A stretch of 64,000 bases of DNA, from assembly GCF_027922045.1 (NCBI RefSeq), contig NZ_BSEX01000006.1:190632-254631 (forward strand), in the 5' to 3' direction. The translations under genes were made by a program, and so were the position numbers. Every line of letters starts with the position of its first letter. Position 1 is the first letter of the stretch. Positions 36,990-49,309 of the stretch are shown in pieces. This stretch comes from Microbacterium terregens. Lineage in GTDB: Bacteria; Pseudomonadota; Alphaproteobacteria; Sphingomonadales; Sphingomonadaceae. Under the pieces are notes generated by a model that searched no databases, was not told the DNA's origin, and saw only the letters and a program-made list of their open reading frames with translations.

Positions 36990-39872
36990 CTACTTGCTGC
37001 CCTGCGCGCTTGCTGCGGGCTGTGCTGCAACCACCTCGACCGGCAGCCCCAGGCTGTCAAGCTGGGGCCGGACGACCTTGGCGTCACCGACCACGACGTA
37101 GACGAAGCGGTCCGGGCGCAGCGCCTTGCGAGCGGCTGCATTGAGCTGCGGCAGGGTGAAGCCGCGGTACTTGTCGGTGATGGTCGCGTAATAGTCGTCA
37201 GGCCGCTTGAGCAGGTCGTTCGATATCATTGCGTTCAGCACCGCGTCCGACGTCTCGAACCGGCCGGTCAGCTCGCGCGTCTCGCCCGTGATCGTCCGGT
37301 CGAACTCCTGCTGGGTCATGCCGTTGGTGGTCAGGAACTCGCGCACGTCCTTTTGAAGGGCCGCGATCGAATCCCCGGTGCGATCGGCCTGGACCGGCGC
37401 CGAGATCACATAGCTCACCGCGTTGGGCAGCTGGTTCACCGATCCGTGGGCGCCATAGGACCAGTGCTTCTCCTCGCGCAGGTCCATGTTGATCCGGGAC
37501 AGGAAGTTGCCGCCCAGCGCATCGTTCGCGGTGTTCAGCGCGAGCAGGTCGTCGGTTCCCTTCTCCGCCGTCAGCTGCGCGCCATAGATCAACGACTGGG
37601 GCGAATCCGGCCGGTCGATCAGCAGGATTTTGGGAGTGGCCTGCACGGGCGCGGAGGCGAAGTTCTTGACGCCCGCCTGCCCGCTTGCACGCCAGTCGCC
37701 GAAGCCCTTCTCGAGCGCCGCCTGCACCTCGGCGAGCGGCCGATCGCTCGTGACGAAGACCTTCGCCTTGTCCGGGCGCAGCCAGGCGCGGTGGAAGGCG
37801 GCGAGATCGTCGCGGATTAGCGCCTGAACCGCGGCCGGGTCCCCGCTGCCGGCGGCGAGCTTCGCATAGGGCGAGTCCTTGCCATAGAGCAGCGGCGGCA
37901 TCGCGCGGCTCGCCAGGCCGCCCGGGCTCGTCATCTCCTGTGCGATGCGGGCAAGCTGCGTCGCCTTCAGCCGCTCCACTTCCGCCGGAGCGAAGGCAGG
38001 GTTGCGCACGACGTCGGCGAGCAGGGTCACGCTGCTGGCAAGGTTCGCGCTCGGCCCGCCCAGGCCGATATAGGTCAGGTCCGGCGAGCTCGAGGAGAAG
38101 ATGCGGGTGCCGAGGCGTTCCTGCTCCTCTGCCAGCGCCACCGAATTGCGGGTGGTGGTCCCTTCGTCCATCACCGCCAGCGTCAGCGCCTGGGTGCCGA
38201 GCTTGCCCGCCGGATCCGCGGCCGCACCCGCGTCGAAGCTGATCGCGATCTGCGTCACCGGCACAGCCGTGCGCTGCGCGTAGACGAGTTCGATGCCGTT
38301 GGAGAGGCGGCTCCGCTGGATGGCGGGGAAGCTCAGGTCCTGCACCTGGCCGACCGCCGGCATCGCCCCGCGGGTACCCTTTGCCGGGCCTTCCGCCGAC
38401 GCGGGCGTGGGCGCGGTGTTGCCGGCGGGCACCTTGGGCGCTGCCTGCGTCTCCTCATAGGCGTCGCGCGCGCCCGGCTCCACCGTCAGCGCATAGACCG
38501 GGCGCGACAGCCACTTGGTGGCCGCCGCCTTGGCGCTCGCCGGGGTCGTCGCGGCGAGCCGCTGGAGCTGCTTCTTGTAATAGTCGGGATCGCGCAGATA
38601 GAGCTCGCCTTCCGCAAGCGCGACCGCCTTGCCACCGAAGCCGCCGACCGCCTCCAGGCCCGCGACGGTGCCGGAGACGGTGACGGTGGCGACCCGCTGC
38701 ACCTCCTCCGCCGTCGGGCCGGTGCGCAGGAAGTCGGCCACGACCTGGTCCAGCCGCTGTGCGGCAAGCTTCGCATCCACGCCCGGGCGCACGTCCATGC
38801 TGATCACGAACATGCCCGCCTGCGCGAGCGTCTGGTTGGAGGCGGAAACCGAGACCGCCAGCTTCTCCTGCCGTACCAGGACATTGTCGAGCCGCGAGCT
38901 GCCCAGCCCGCCGAGCGCTCCTGCCGCGACGTCCAGCGCGGTCGCATCGGCGCTGTCCATGCCCGGCACTGCCCACATGCGCATGACGCGGGTGGTGGCG
39001 ACGCGGTCGCGCATCGTCTCGACCTTCGGCGCAGAGAGCGTCGGCACAGTGATGGCCGGACGCGCCGACTCCGGACCCTTCGGGATGCTGCCGAAATACT
39101 TCTGCACCAGCGGCCGCGCCTCTGCCGCGGTGATGTCCCCGGCGAGCACGAGCACCGCGTTGTTCGGGCCATAATGGCTGCGGAACCAGGTCTTCACATC
39201 CTCCAGGCTCGCCGCATCCAGATCCGCCATCGAGCCGATCACGGAGTGATGGTACGGGCTGCCTGCAGGGAACAGGCCCTCGGTCATCTTGTACTTGACC
39301 AGGCCATAGGGCTGGTTATCGCCTTGGCGCTTTTCGTTCTGGACGACGCCGCGCTGCTCGTCGAGCACGCCCTGCGTGATCGCGCCGAGCAGATAGCCCA
39401 TGCGATCGCTTTCCAAAAACAGCGCGCGGTCGAGCGCCGCCCGGGGCACCGTCTCGAAATAGTTGGTGCGGTCGAACGAGGTCGTGCCGTTGAAGTCGGT
39501 CGCCCCCACTTCGCGCAGCGGCGCGAAGAAATCGCCGGGTGCATTCTCCGATCCGTTGAACATCAGGTGCTCGAACAGGTGCGCGAAGCCGGTCTTGCCC
39601 TTGGGCTCGTGCTTGGAGCCGACGTCGTACCAGGTCGAGACCGCGACGATCGGCGCCTTGCGGTCGGTATGGACGATCACGGTCAGGCCGTTGGGCAGCG
39701 TGAACTTCTCATGGGGAATGTCGACCGGACGAATGAGCTCCGCGAGCGGCGCGGCCGGCAGTTGCGCCGTGGACGCCGGTGCCGTCTGCGCCGAAAGGGG
39801 CGCGGCCCAGGCGACAGAGCCGCTGGCGAGTGCAGTGGAAGCGGCAAGGGCATAGGCGAAGGAGCGGAACAT
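36990..39872 (-). CDS. M16 family zinc metallopeptidase, two-domain
   Basis: A 960-residue periplasmic peptidase. Signal peptide followed by an active M16 half with HLFEHLMFNG (HxxEH at 98-102, inverted zinc motif) and the downstream Glu in LDEQRGVVQNEKRQG. A second M16-like half (from about 490) lacks the HxxEH and is the usual inactive clam-shell partner. Linked by a Pro/Ala-rich hinge (PAGNTAPTPASAEGPAKG). It degrades peptides in the envelope, related to pitrilysin and PqqL. No PQQ genes are nearby. Confidence 0.94.
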   Translation of the reverse strand: MFRSFAYALAASTALASGSVAWAAPLSAQTAPASTAQLPAAPLAELIRPVDIPHEKFTLPNGLTVIVHTDRKAPIVAVSTWYDVGSKHEPKGKTGFAHLFEHLMFNGSENAPGDFFAPLREVGATDFNGTTSFDRTNYFETVPRAALDRALFLESDRMGYLLGAITQGVLDEQRGVVQNEKRQGDNQPYGLVKYKMTEGLFPAGSPYHHSVIGSMADLDAASLEDVKTWFRSHYGPNNAVLVLAGDITAAEARPLVQKYFGSIPKGPESARPAITVPTLSAPKVETMRDRVATTRVMRMWAVPGMDSADATALDVAAGALGGLGSSRLDNVLVRQEKLAVSVSASNQTLAQAGMFVISMDVRPGVDAKLAAQRLDQVVADFLRTGPTAEEVQRVATVTVSGTVAGLEAVGGFGGKAVALAEGELYLRDPDYYKKQLQRLAATTPASAKAAATKWLSRPVYALTVEPGARDAYEETQAAPKVPAGNTAPTPASAEGPAKGTRGAMPAVGQVQDLSFPAIQRSRLSNGIELVYAQRTAVPVTQIAISFDAGAAADPAGKLGTQALTLAVMDEGTTTRNSVALAEEQERLGTRIFSSSSPDLTYIGLGGPSANLASSVTLLADVVRNPAFAPAEVERLKATQLARIAQEMTSPGGLASRAMPPLLYGKDSPYAKLAAGSGDPAAVQALIRDDLAAFHRAWLRPDKAKVFVTSDRPLAEVQAALEKGFGDWRASGQAGVKNFASAPVQATPKILLIDRPDSPQSLIYGAQLTAEKGTDDLLALNTANDALGGNFLSRINMDLREEKHWSYGAHGSVNQLPNAVSYVISAPVQADRTGDSIAALQKDVREFLTTNGMTQQEFDRTITGETRELTGRFETSDAVLNAMISNDLLKRPDDYYATITDKYRGFTLPQLNAAARKALRPDRFVYVVVGDAKVVRPQLDSLGLPVEVVAAQPAASAQGSK

Positions 39873-40005
39873 GAAACCTCGCGATCGGAGCGGAAAGCAC
39901 GAGCCTATGGGCTCGCGAACTGGCTGACAACGAAAACCGCGGCTCGTCGTACGAAATCATCGCGTCGTCGCAGCCCGGCATTTCGAGGGGCGCGTTGTCC
40001 GCCCC

Positions 40006-40806
40006 TTACTTCTGGAAATGATATTCGATCGGCACGATCACCCACGCCAGATCGGACGGCTTACCGTCCACCTCCGGCGGATAGATCCGGAACTTGGGCG
40101 ACGCCGCCAGCGCCGCCGCACCGAAGCCGCTTCCTGCCGGCGTCTCCTTGAGAACCGAGCAGTTGCGCAGGTGTTTGTTCCTCTGGACCCGGCAGACCAG
40201 ATAGGCCGTGCCCGAGATGCCGCGCTTGCGGACCTCTGAAGGGATCGACGGGTTCAACTCCTGGAAGCCGGGGCGCCGGACCCAGCGCGCTACCGTGATT
40301 GCAGGTTCCGCCCCGCCGCGCCCATTGCCGACGCCCGTGCCATCCCCGCTCCCGCTCCCGGTTCCCGTGGCGCCTGCCCCAGACCCGTTGGCATCGCCCG
40401 TCGAACCGCCGGTCCCGGTCGACGGTGCCGCGATGGGCGCGGGTGCCGCGGGGCGCATTGGCACCAGGGGCAATGGCGGGGGCTCGACAGCCTGCGGTGC
40501 GGGTAAGGAAGCAGCAGGGCTCCCTCCCCGGCTGCCGCCGGCAATCTCCTGCGCCGGCGGCGGCTGCGGCTGAGGCACGCGCTGCTCGGCGGGCCGCAGA
40601 AGAGGTTGTGGCGGTGGAGGCGGAGGCGGAAGCTTCCAGAGCGTCAGCCTGCGCTGTTCGGGGCGCGCAGTCGGCGAAACCGGTGCCCACAGCCACAACA
40701 GCAGCAGAAACGCCAGGAGATGCAGCAAGATCGCAGAGCCGAACCCAGCCGTCCGCATCCACAGGGGTGCGCCAGGAGGCAGGCGGGAAGCAGCGGCGTA
40801 CTTCAC
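40006..40806 (-). CDS. TonB-like energy transducer
   Basis: A 266-residue (or up to 278) protein with one N-terminal membrane anchor (TAGFGSAILLHLLAFLLLLWLW), a Pro-rich rod (LPPPPPPPQPLL and on), a Gly/Ser/Asp linker (GSGAGATGTGSGSGDG) and a TonB-like C-terminal domain (LNPSIPSEVRKRGISGTAYLVCRV...DLAWVIVPIEYHF). It probably couples proton-motive force from ExbBD to the receptors, although no exbBD is adjacent. The start is unclear: a TTG at 40842, GTG at 40806 or ATG at 40758. A broken paralogous copy lies at 28250-28781. Confidence 0.82.
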   Translation of the reverse strand: MKYAAASRLPPGAPLWMRTAGFGSAILLHLLAFLLLLWLWAPVSPTARPEQRRLTLWKLPPPPPPPQPLLRPAEQRVPQPQPPPAQEIAGGSRGGSPAASLPAPQAVEPPPLPLVPMRPAAPAPIAAPSTGTGGSTGDANGSGAGATGTGSGSGDGTGVGNGRGGAEPAITVARWVRRPGFQELNPSIPSEVRKRGISGTAYLVCRVQRNKHLRNCSVLKETPAGSGFGAAALAASPKFRIYPPEVDGKPSDLAWVIVPIEYHFQK

Positions 40807-40893
40807 CGCATCAGAGTAGCGGCCGCCGCAGCAGCGCCGCAAGCATCGAAACGGGTCCGCTCTCGCCTCGCCATTGCCCTTGAGCGCCGGGCG

Positions 40894-41205
40894 TCAGCCG
40901 CCCTCCACCCCGGTGAAGGCTTCGTTGTCCACGAACGCGATCGGGAACCGCTCCCCTGCCCCAGCCGCGGCGAGGATCTTGAGCACATCCTGCATGCAGG
41001 ACTCGGCGGCCTTCGCGTCCGGCTCGAACCGCACTTCCTGCTTGGTGACGGCCCAGCGTGCCGTCGTCGCGCGCAGGCCATCGAGCGTGACGGCGACGCC
41101 GTCGATCGTGGGCTTGCAGGGGCCGGCAGGCACAACCAGATTGACCGACGGCGGCGGTGGCGCATCCTGAACGGCAGCCAGGGTCAACAACGCGAGTGTC
41201 AGCAT
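40894..41205 (-). CDS. Small secreted hypothetical protein
   Basis: A 103-residue protein with a signal peptide (MLTLALLTLAAVQDAPPPP). The mature part contains GPCKPTIDGVAVTLDGLRATTARW and AAESCMQDVLKILAAAG, with two Cys that may pair. The start is supported by GAGG seven bases before. Divergent from clpB, with an inverted repeat between. Resembles biopolymer-transporter-like (ExbD periplasmic) domains in style, but without the anchor helix; I would not assign it. Confidence 0.75.
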   Translation of the reverse strand: MLTLALLTLAAVQDAPPPPSVNLVVPAGPCKPTIDGVAVTLDGLRATTARWAVTKQEVRFEPDAKAAESCMQDVLKILAAAGAGERFPIAFVDNEAFTGVEGG

Positions 41206-41217
41206 CACGCACCTCTT

Positions 41218-41237
41218 GTGTTGCATAAAAGCAACAC
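41218..41237. promoter_or_regulatory. Inverted repeat between the secreted gene and clpB
   Basis: GTGTTGC and GCAACAC arms around ATAAAA, 34 bases before the clpB start and 12 bases before the divergent start. A CTTG precedes it, as in alphaproteobacterial heat-shock promoters, but a matching -10 is not clear. It could be an operator or an RNA hairpin in the clpB leader. Confidence 0.4.
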
Positions 41238-41270
41238 CACCTTGGTTCCCGAAGATAACAGGGATTTGTC

Positions 41271-43850
<2,580 letters not shown>

Positions 43851-43875
43851 GGGGCGGCGCTTCTGCCCAAACGAA

Positions 43876-43912
43876 AAGGGGCGGCTCCCTTCGGAGCCGC
43901 CCCTTCTTTTTT
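43876..43912. terminator. Rho-independent terminator after clpB
   Basis: AAGGGGCGGCTCC pairs with GGAGCCGCCCCTT around CTTC, followed by CTTTTTTC on the plus strand and TTTTCG on the minus strand. It serves clpB and the convergent receptor gene. Confidence 0.92.
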
Positions 43913-43926
43913 CAGCGTCCGTCGAC

Positions 43927-46878
43927 TTAGAAGTTGACGCGCGCACCCGCCAGGAAGCGGCGGCCGTAGATGTTCTCGCCGGCCTGGACCGGGTTGTACA
44001 GCCACGCGCCGTAGGTGACCGGATCGACGTCGGGCAGACGATCGAACACGTTCAGCACGTTCACGTAGAAGGTCATGTTGTCGCTGACCTTGACGGTGCC
44101 GTTCAGGTCCAGCGTGAAGTAGCTCTTCACGCGGCAGCCCGTGTAGTTCGGGCTCGGTGCCAGGCTGCAGTCGCCTGCTTCGCCACCCTGGTCCTCTGCC
44201 GACAGGTCATAGCCCGAGGTGTAATTCGCAGTCGCGGTCAGCGAGTACGGACCCACCAGCAGGGTGTTCTGCCAGTTGCCGCGCCAGCGGAACGTGCCCG
44301 AACCGGCCGTCAGGTTGTAGTTGCCGAGCGTATCGACATAGCTTTCCTTGCGACCATCCGGGAAGGTGGTGCTCAGTTCCAGCTGCAGCGTCGCATCCAG
44401 GTTGCTCACCCAGGTCACGTCACCGAACTGCACGCGGCTGTTGATGCCGAAGTCGATGCCTTCCGACTTGATCGTGTTGGCGTTGACCAGCGCCGACGCG
44501 ACGTAGAGCACGCGCGGCGTGGCGTTCGGGAAGGCCGCGTCCGGAGCGTCCGGAGTGATCGTGAAGGCCGGGTCCACCGGCTGGCCGGCGTAGTATGCCT
44601 GCAGCGCGTCACCGGCGGTGAGCGACGTGATCGCGTTGGTCTTCTTGATGTTGAAGTAGTCGACCGTGAACGCGACGTTGTGGAACGGCTCGAACACCAC
44701 GCCGGCCGTGAAGCTGCGCGACTTCTCCGGCTTCAGATCCGGCGACGCGAGCGTCGTCGAACCATAGCTGCCCGAACGGATGTAGGTCGGGCAGCTGCTG
44801 AAGGTGTCCTTCGAGCACACCGCACCCGGAGTCGAATACTGCGCCAGGAACGCGTCGGTGAACAGGTTCGGCGAGTTGGTCACATAGCCGGTGGTCGGCA
44901 GTGCGTTTGCTTCCGCGAAGCTCGGGATGCGGTAGCCACGCGACCAGGTACCACGCACCGTCAGCTGCTCGATCGGCGTGAACTTCGCGCCGAGCTTGGG
45001 CGAGAAGTTGCTCTGGCCGGTCGAATAGTGGTCGAAGCGACCCGAGGCGTTGAGGGTCAGCTGATCGAGCACCGGCGCGTTGATTTCGCCGAATGCCGAG
45101 GTGACGGTGCGGTTGCCCTCGGTGCCGAAGGCGTTGAGGCGGAAATAGCGCTCGGTCGGACCATTGATGTCCGAGTTCGCGCTCGGCGCGTCCACGGCCT
45201 CATAGTAGATCGAGCCGCCGAAGCCGACTTCCAGGTCGCCGCCCGGCAGCTGGGTCACGGCCTTGTTGACCGAGAACTGTGCCTGGTAGAGGTCCGACGA
45301 GGCGTCGGTGATGTTCTCCGGCATCAGATAGTCGGTGACGCTCTGGCTGTTCGCCGACGGATTGATGAAGTTGTACGATCCGTCCGCGATCACATCGAGC
45401 AGGTGCTGGATGTAGACGTAGCCGTTCTGGCGACGACGCAGGTCCGTGTGCATCGCGGTCAGGTCGACGCGATAGTCCCAGTCACCGAACACGGTGCCGT
45501 GAATACCAGCAGCGGCGCGATAGACGCGGCTGCGGGTCTCGTCACGCTCGATGGAGTTCGGGAGCCAGCCGACGAGCTGTGCGGTCTGGCCGGCTGCCGC
45601 AAACGGGTTGTTCGGGTTGAGCGAACCGTCGGTCAGGGTCACCGGCAGCGTCAGCGGACCCGAGCCCGGTGCATAGGACGCAGCGTTCGAGCGGGTCGAG
45701 AACGGCTGGAAGTAGATGCCGGCCGGAGCGTTCGCATAGATCTGCGACGGCGTGCCGTCATAGCTGCTGGTGGTCTGCTGGAAGTTGAACTGCGCGTAGG
45801 CTTCGGAGCTGTCGCCGACCATCGCGGTGAACTTGGCCGAACCGCCGAAGCGCTCAACCTTCGGCGCGACCACGCCATACTGGTTGATGTTGTCCTGGCT
45901 GCAGATGGTGCCGGGCACCACGCCGGTTGCCGGCGCACCGGTCGACACGGCGTTACCATTGGCGCAGCCGCCGGAGAGCAGCGAATACTGGGTGCTGCCG
46001 GTCGGACGAACGTACAGGTTGGAACCGGCGTTGGTGACGCCCCAGGTGTCCGGATTGATCGTGTCGTTCGGGCCGCCGATGCCGGTCTGGTCGGAGGAGT
46101 TGAACGGATAGGGCAGGTCGCGGTTATAGACCTCGCCCGCGCGGTAGTAGAAGCCGCTGATGTACGCGTTGTAGCCGTCGTTATCGAGGTCGCCGGTACC
46201 GGCGGTCAGCGACAGGCGCTGGGTCGGCGCGATGCCGTCCTCGGAAATGCCGGCCTCGGCGCGGGCTGCGACGCCGCGAAAGCTGCGCTTGGTGATGATG
46301 TTCACCACGCCCGCGATCGCGTCAGCACCGTAGCTCGACGATGCGCCGTCGCGCAGCACTTCGACGCGCTCGACGATGTCGTCCGGAATAGTGTTCAGGT
46401 CGACGAAGTTGCGGGTCGCGTCATCGGCGAGCGGGAAATAGGCCGCACGCAGGCCGTCGAACAGCACCAGCGTCGAGCTGCTGGAAAGACCGCGCAGCGA
46501 CACGGCGGAAGCGCCGCCTGCGAACGCACCGTTCGCGCTGAACGAGTTGGTGAGCGCCGGGCCGTTGTTGGCCGCCAGCCGCTGGATGCCTTCCTGGACG
46601 GTCTGGATGCCGCGCTGCTCGAGGTTCTCGGTCGAGACGACGGTGACGGGCGACGGGGTGACGGCCTGGCGGAACATCGACCCGGTGACGACGATCTCCT
46701 GACCGGTCGTGTCGGTGTCGGTCGCGGCCTCGCGAGCCCCAGGCGTCTGCGCCTGATCTGCGGTGGCGGTCGCCTGCTCGTCCGCCGTCTGGGCGAACGC
46801 CGGCGCGGAAACGCCCATGCCAACCAGCACGAGCGCGGTCAGCGCGGTGGTTCCACGCAACATCGAGGATTTGATCAA
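43927..46878 (-). CDS. TonB-dependent receptor
   Basis: A 983-residue outer-membrane receptor. The signal peptide is LRGTTALTALVLVGMGVSAPAFAQ; a TonB box-like EIVVTGSMF precedes the plug with VQEGIQRLAANNGPALT and YGADAIAGVVNIITKRSF. The C-terminal barrel ends in FLAGARVNF. The start is probably TTG (MIKSSMLRG) with AGGGAC nine bases upstream; ATG five codons later is the alternative. The barrel contains several Cys-containing loops (SGGCANGN, AVCSKDTFSSC). Substrate unknown; no uptake genes adjoin. Confidence 0.94.
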   Translation of the reverse strand: MIKSSMLRGTTALTALVLVGMGVSAPAFAQTADEQATATADQAQTPGAREAATDTDTTGQEIVVTGSMFRQAVTPSPVTVVSTENLEQRGIQTVQEGIQRLAANNGPALTNSFSANGAFAGGASAVSLRGLSSSSTLVLFDGLRAAYFPLADDATRNFVDLNTIPDDIVERVEVLRDGASSSYGADAIAGVVNIITKRSFRGVAARAEAGISEDGIAPTQRLSLTAGTGDLDNDGYNAYISGFYYRAGEVYNRDLPYPFNSSDQTGIGGPNDTINPDTWGVTNAGSNLYVRPTGSTQYSLLSGGCANGNAVSTGAPATGVVPGTICSQDNINQYGVVAPKVERFGGSAKFTAMVGDSSEAYAQFNFQQTTSSYDGTPSQIYANAPAGIYFQPFSTRSNAASYAPGSGPLTLPVTLTDGSLNPNNPFAAAGQTAQLVGWLPNSIERDETRSRVYRAAAGIHGTVFGDWDYRVDLTAMHTDLRRRQNGYVYIQHLLDVIADGSYNFINPSANSQSVTDYLMPENITDASSDLYQAQFSVNKAVTQLPGGDLEVGFGGSIYYEAVDAPSANSDINGPTERYFRLNAFGTEGNRTVTSAFGEINAPVLDQLTLNASGRFDHYSTGQSNFSPKLGAKFTPIEQLTVRGTWSRGYRIPSFAEANALPTTGYVTNSPNLFTDAFLAQYSTPGAVCSKDTFSSCPTYIRSGSYGSTTLASPDLKPEKSRSFTAGVVFEPFHNVAFTVDYFNIKKTNAITSLTAGDALQAYYAGQPVDPAFTITPDAPDAAFPNATPRVLYVASALVNANTIKSEGIDFGINSRVQFGDVTWVSNLDATLQLELSTTFPDGRKESYVDTLGNYNLTAGSGTFRWRGNWQNTLLVGPYSLTATANYTSGYDLSAEDQGGEAGDCSLAPSPNYTGCRVKSYFTLDLNGTVKVSDNMTFYVNVLNVFDRLPDVDPVTYGAWLYNPVQAGENIYGRRFLAGARVNF

Positions 46879-47093
46879 GATACTGTCCCTTTTTCGCCCG
46901 CTACGCAGCGGATCGCTTCCCCCCGGCACGGAAGCCGGTGGAGTAGCAATGCGACCCAGGGCTAAGATTTGTAAAGGACAGGGCGGCGAGCCGCGTACTT
47001 TTCTTTCGCGGGTGTAGCCCTCCCGCAACAAATGCACCTTACCGGTGCGTTTACTGTCCGGATGAGGCTTGGCGGACGCGAAGCCCCCTCACC

Positions 47094-47714
47094 TTACAAG
47101 AAGCTCGCCCGCAGGCCGTCGATCACGAACTGCGAGGCGAGTGCTGCCAGCAGCACGCCCAGCACGCGGGTGATCACCGCTTCGATCTTGGCGCCCAGCA
47201 GGCGCATCAGCGGGGCGGCGGCGAGGAGCGCGACGAGCATCAGCAGGAGGTTGCTCGCCAGGGCGGCGAGCACCACCAGCTTGGCGGAGGTGCCGTCGGT
47301 CTGCCCCATCAGCAGCATCACGCTGGCGATCGAGCCCGGTCCCGCGATCATCGGCATCGCCATCGGGAAGATGGAGACGTCCTCCACCTCGTGCGTCTCG
47401 ATGATCTTGGCGGCGCGGTCCTCGCGGCGCTGGGTGCGCTTTTCGAACACCATCTCCAGCGCGATCAGGAACAGCATGATGCCGCCGGCGATGCGGAAGC
47501 TGTCGAGGCTGATGCCGAGCGCATGGAGCAGCCCGCGCCCGAACAGCGCGAACACCAGCAGGATCGCGGCCGCCGTCAGTACCGCGCGGATCGCCATGCT
47601 GCGGCGCTGCACCCCGCTCGCCCCCGCCGTCAGTCCCGCATAGATCGGGGCGCAGCCGGGGGGATCGATCACCACGAAGAAGGTGATCAGGGCGGAGATG
47701 AACAGCTCGAGCAC
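47094..47714 (-). CDS. MarC family membrane protein
   Basis: A 206-residue inner-membrane protein of the MarC/NAAT family with about six hydrophobic segments. Conserved blocks: ALITFFVVIDPPGCAPIYAGL, IAGGIMLFLIALEMVFEK and FPMAMPMIAGPGSIASVMLL. GTG start with AAGGG upstream. The family is annotated as an amino-acid or drug-related transporter, but the activity is not established. It lies 18 bases after the folD gene on the same strand and may share its transcript. Confidence 0.9.
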   Translation of the reverse strand: MLELFISALITFFVVIDPPGCAPIYAGLTAGASGVQRRSMAIRAVLTAAAILLVFALFGRGLLHALGISLDSFRIAGGIMLFLIALEMVFEKRTQRREDRAAKIIETHEVEDVSIFPMAMPMIAGPGSIASVMLLMGQTDGTSAKLVVLAALASNLLLMLVALLAAAPLMRLLGAKIEAVITRVLGVLLAALASQFVIDGLRASFL

Positions 47715-47732
47715 GGTAGGCCCTTTGCGATC

Positions 47733-48608
47733 TTAGAGCGTGGCTTCGTCGAGCGGCACGCCCGCGCGGCGGTGCGCCGCCACCAGCGTGTTGCGCAACA
47801 GGACGGCGATGGTCATCGGCCCCACCCCGCCCGGCACCGGCGTGATCGCCCCGGCCACTTCGACTGCGGAGGCGAAGTCGACGTCGCCGACCAGCCCGCC
47901 CTCGACGCGGTTGATGCCCACGTCGATCACGGTCGCACCGGGCTTCAGCCACTCGCCGCGGACGAAGTTCGGACGGCCCACCGCCGCCACGACGATGTCG
48001 GCGCGCCCGACATGGCCCGGCAGGTCCCGGGTGCGCGAATGCGCCAGCGTGACGGTGGCGCTGTCGGCGGTCAGCAGCGCCGCCATCGGCTTGCCCACGA
48101 TGTTGGAGCGGCCGATCACCAGGGCTTCCAGCCCCGACAAGTCGCCCAGCCGGTCGCGCAGCAGCATCAGGCAGCCGAGCGGCGTGCACGGCACGAACCC
48201 CGGCAGGCCCGAGGCGAGGCGACCCGCGTTGACCGGGTGAAAGCCGTCGACGTCCTTGTCCGGGTCGATGCGCAGCAGCACCGCGTCGGCATCCAGGTGG
48301 CGCGGCAGCGGCAGCTGCACCAGGATGCCATCGACGGCAGGATCGGCGTTGAGCTGGTCGACCAGCGCCTCCAGCGTCGCCTGGTCCGTGTCGGCCGGCA
48401 GGCGGTGCTCGAAACTCGCCATGCCGGCGGCGACCGTCGCCTTGCCCTTGGAGCGGACGTAGACCGCCGAGGCCGGATCCTCGCCCACCAGCACCACCGC
48501 AAGTCCCGCAGGGCGGCCGGCGGCCGTGGCAAATGCTCCTGCGGCCTCGCCTACCCGGCCCCGCAACTCGGCCGCGAAGGCCTTCCCGTCAATGATGTCA
48601 GCGCTCAT
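47733..48608 (-). CDS. folD: Methylenetetrahydrofolate dehydrogenase/cyclohydrolase
   Basis: A 291-residue bifunctional enzyme converting 5,10-methylene-THF to 10-formyl-THF with NADP. Motifs: [18 protein letters not shown] with the catalytic Lys, [41 protein letters not shown], and NADP-binding [16 protein letters not shown]; the end [15 protein letters not shown] is diagnostic. It overlaps the YggU gene by four bases, so translation is coupled. Confidence 0.95.
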   Translation of the reverse strand: MSADIIDGKAFAAELRGRVGEAAGAFATAAGRPAGLAVVLVGEDPASAVYVRSKGKATVAAGMASFEHRLPADTDQATLEALVDQLNADPAVDGILVQLPLPRHLDADAVLLRIDPDKDVDGFHPVNAGRLASGLPGFVPCTPLGCLMLLRDRLGDLSGLEALVIGRSNIVGKPMAALLTADSATVTLAHSRTRDLPGHVGRADIVVAAVGRPNFVRGEWLKPGATVIDVGINRVEGGLVGDVDFASAVEVAGAITPVPGGVGPMTIAVLLRNTLVAAHRRAGVPLDEATL

Positions 48609-48916
48609 GCCTTGGTCGCATAGAGGCTCGCGGCCATCTGTTCCAGCGCTGTGGTGTCGCCTTCCACCAGCAACCGCTTCACCCGCGCCGTGTCGCCGGC
48701 GACCAGCGTCACCGCGCGCTTGGGGACGCCGAAGCTGCGCGCCACGAGCTGCACCAGGGCGGCGTTGGCCGCCCCCTCGACCGGGGGCGCCGTCAGGCGG
48801 GCGGCGAAATGCTCGGCATCGCTGCCCCCGAACGCTTCACGCGAGGAACGCGGGGTCACCCGGACGGCGATGCGGATGCCGTGCTTGTCGGGCGACCAGG
48901 CCGCCCCGCCCCGCAT
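48605..48916 (-). CDS. DUF167 (YggU) family protein
   Basis: A 103-residue protein of the YggU/DUF167 family: [18 protein letters not shown], the conserved [22 protein letters not shown], then [24 protein letters not shown]. Role unknown, but the gene is often next to yggT as here. Its start overlaps the yggT stop by one base. Confidence 0.92.
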   Translation of the reverse strand: MRGGAAWSPDKHGIRIAVRVTPRSSREAFGGSDAEHFAARLTAPPVEGAANAALVQLVARSFGVPKRAVTLVAGDTARVKRLLVEGDTTALEQMAASLYATKA

Positions 48917-49218
48917 CAGATCGCGTAGGGCAGCGTCGCCCGGTACAGCGCCGGCAGCACGATCGTCTGCAGGATGCCCATGGTCACCAGCACCGCCATC
49001 GGCGCGAGGTCGATCGCGCCCAGGTCCGGCAGGATCCGGCGGAACGGGCGATAGATCGGCTCAGTGATGACGTTCAGCGCCCGCCACACGCTGCGCACGA
49101 AGTCGCTGTGCGTGTTGATGACGTTGAAGGCGATCAGGATCGACAACACGAACTGGACGAAGATCACCCACCACAGGACGTTGAGCAGGTAGTCGATGAT
49201 TTGAATCAGGACGTTCAA
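48916..49218 (-). CDS. YggT family membrane protein
   Basis: A 100-residue membrane protein with hydrophobic segments at about residues 5-28 and 70-90 and the conserved RALNVITEPIYRPFRRILPDLGAIDLAPM. The YggT family is implicated in osmotic or ion tolerance and in cell division contexts; its precise role is unsettled. It heads a leftward operon yggT, yggU, folD, marC. Confidence 0.93.
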   Translation of the reverse strand: MNVLIQIIDYLLNVLWWVIFVQFVLSILIAFNVINTHSDFVRSVWRALNVITEPIYRPFRRILPDLGAIDLAPMAVLVTMGILQTIVLPALYRATLPYAI

Positions 49219-49309
49219 CGGTGCGGCTCCGAAACGGTCTTGGGCAGCGATACCCTACCCGGACGGCAGCGGACAAGCGCCCGCTGCCCGGATGCGGAAG
49301 CGGTGCGTG

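Noticed and set aside
40894..41205. ExbD-like biopolymer transport protein next to the TonB-like gene
   Set aside because: It has a signal peptide rather than an anchor helix, and the ExbD core motifs are not visible.
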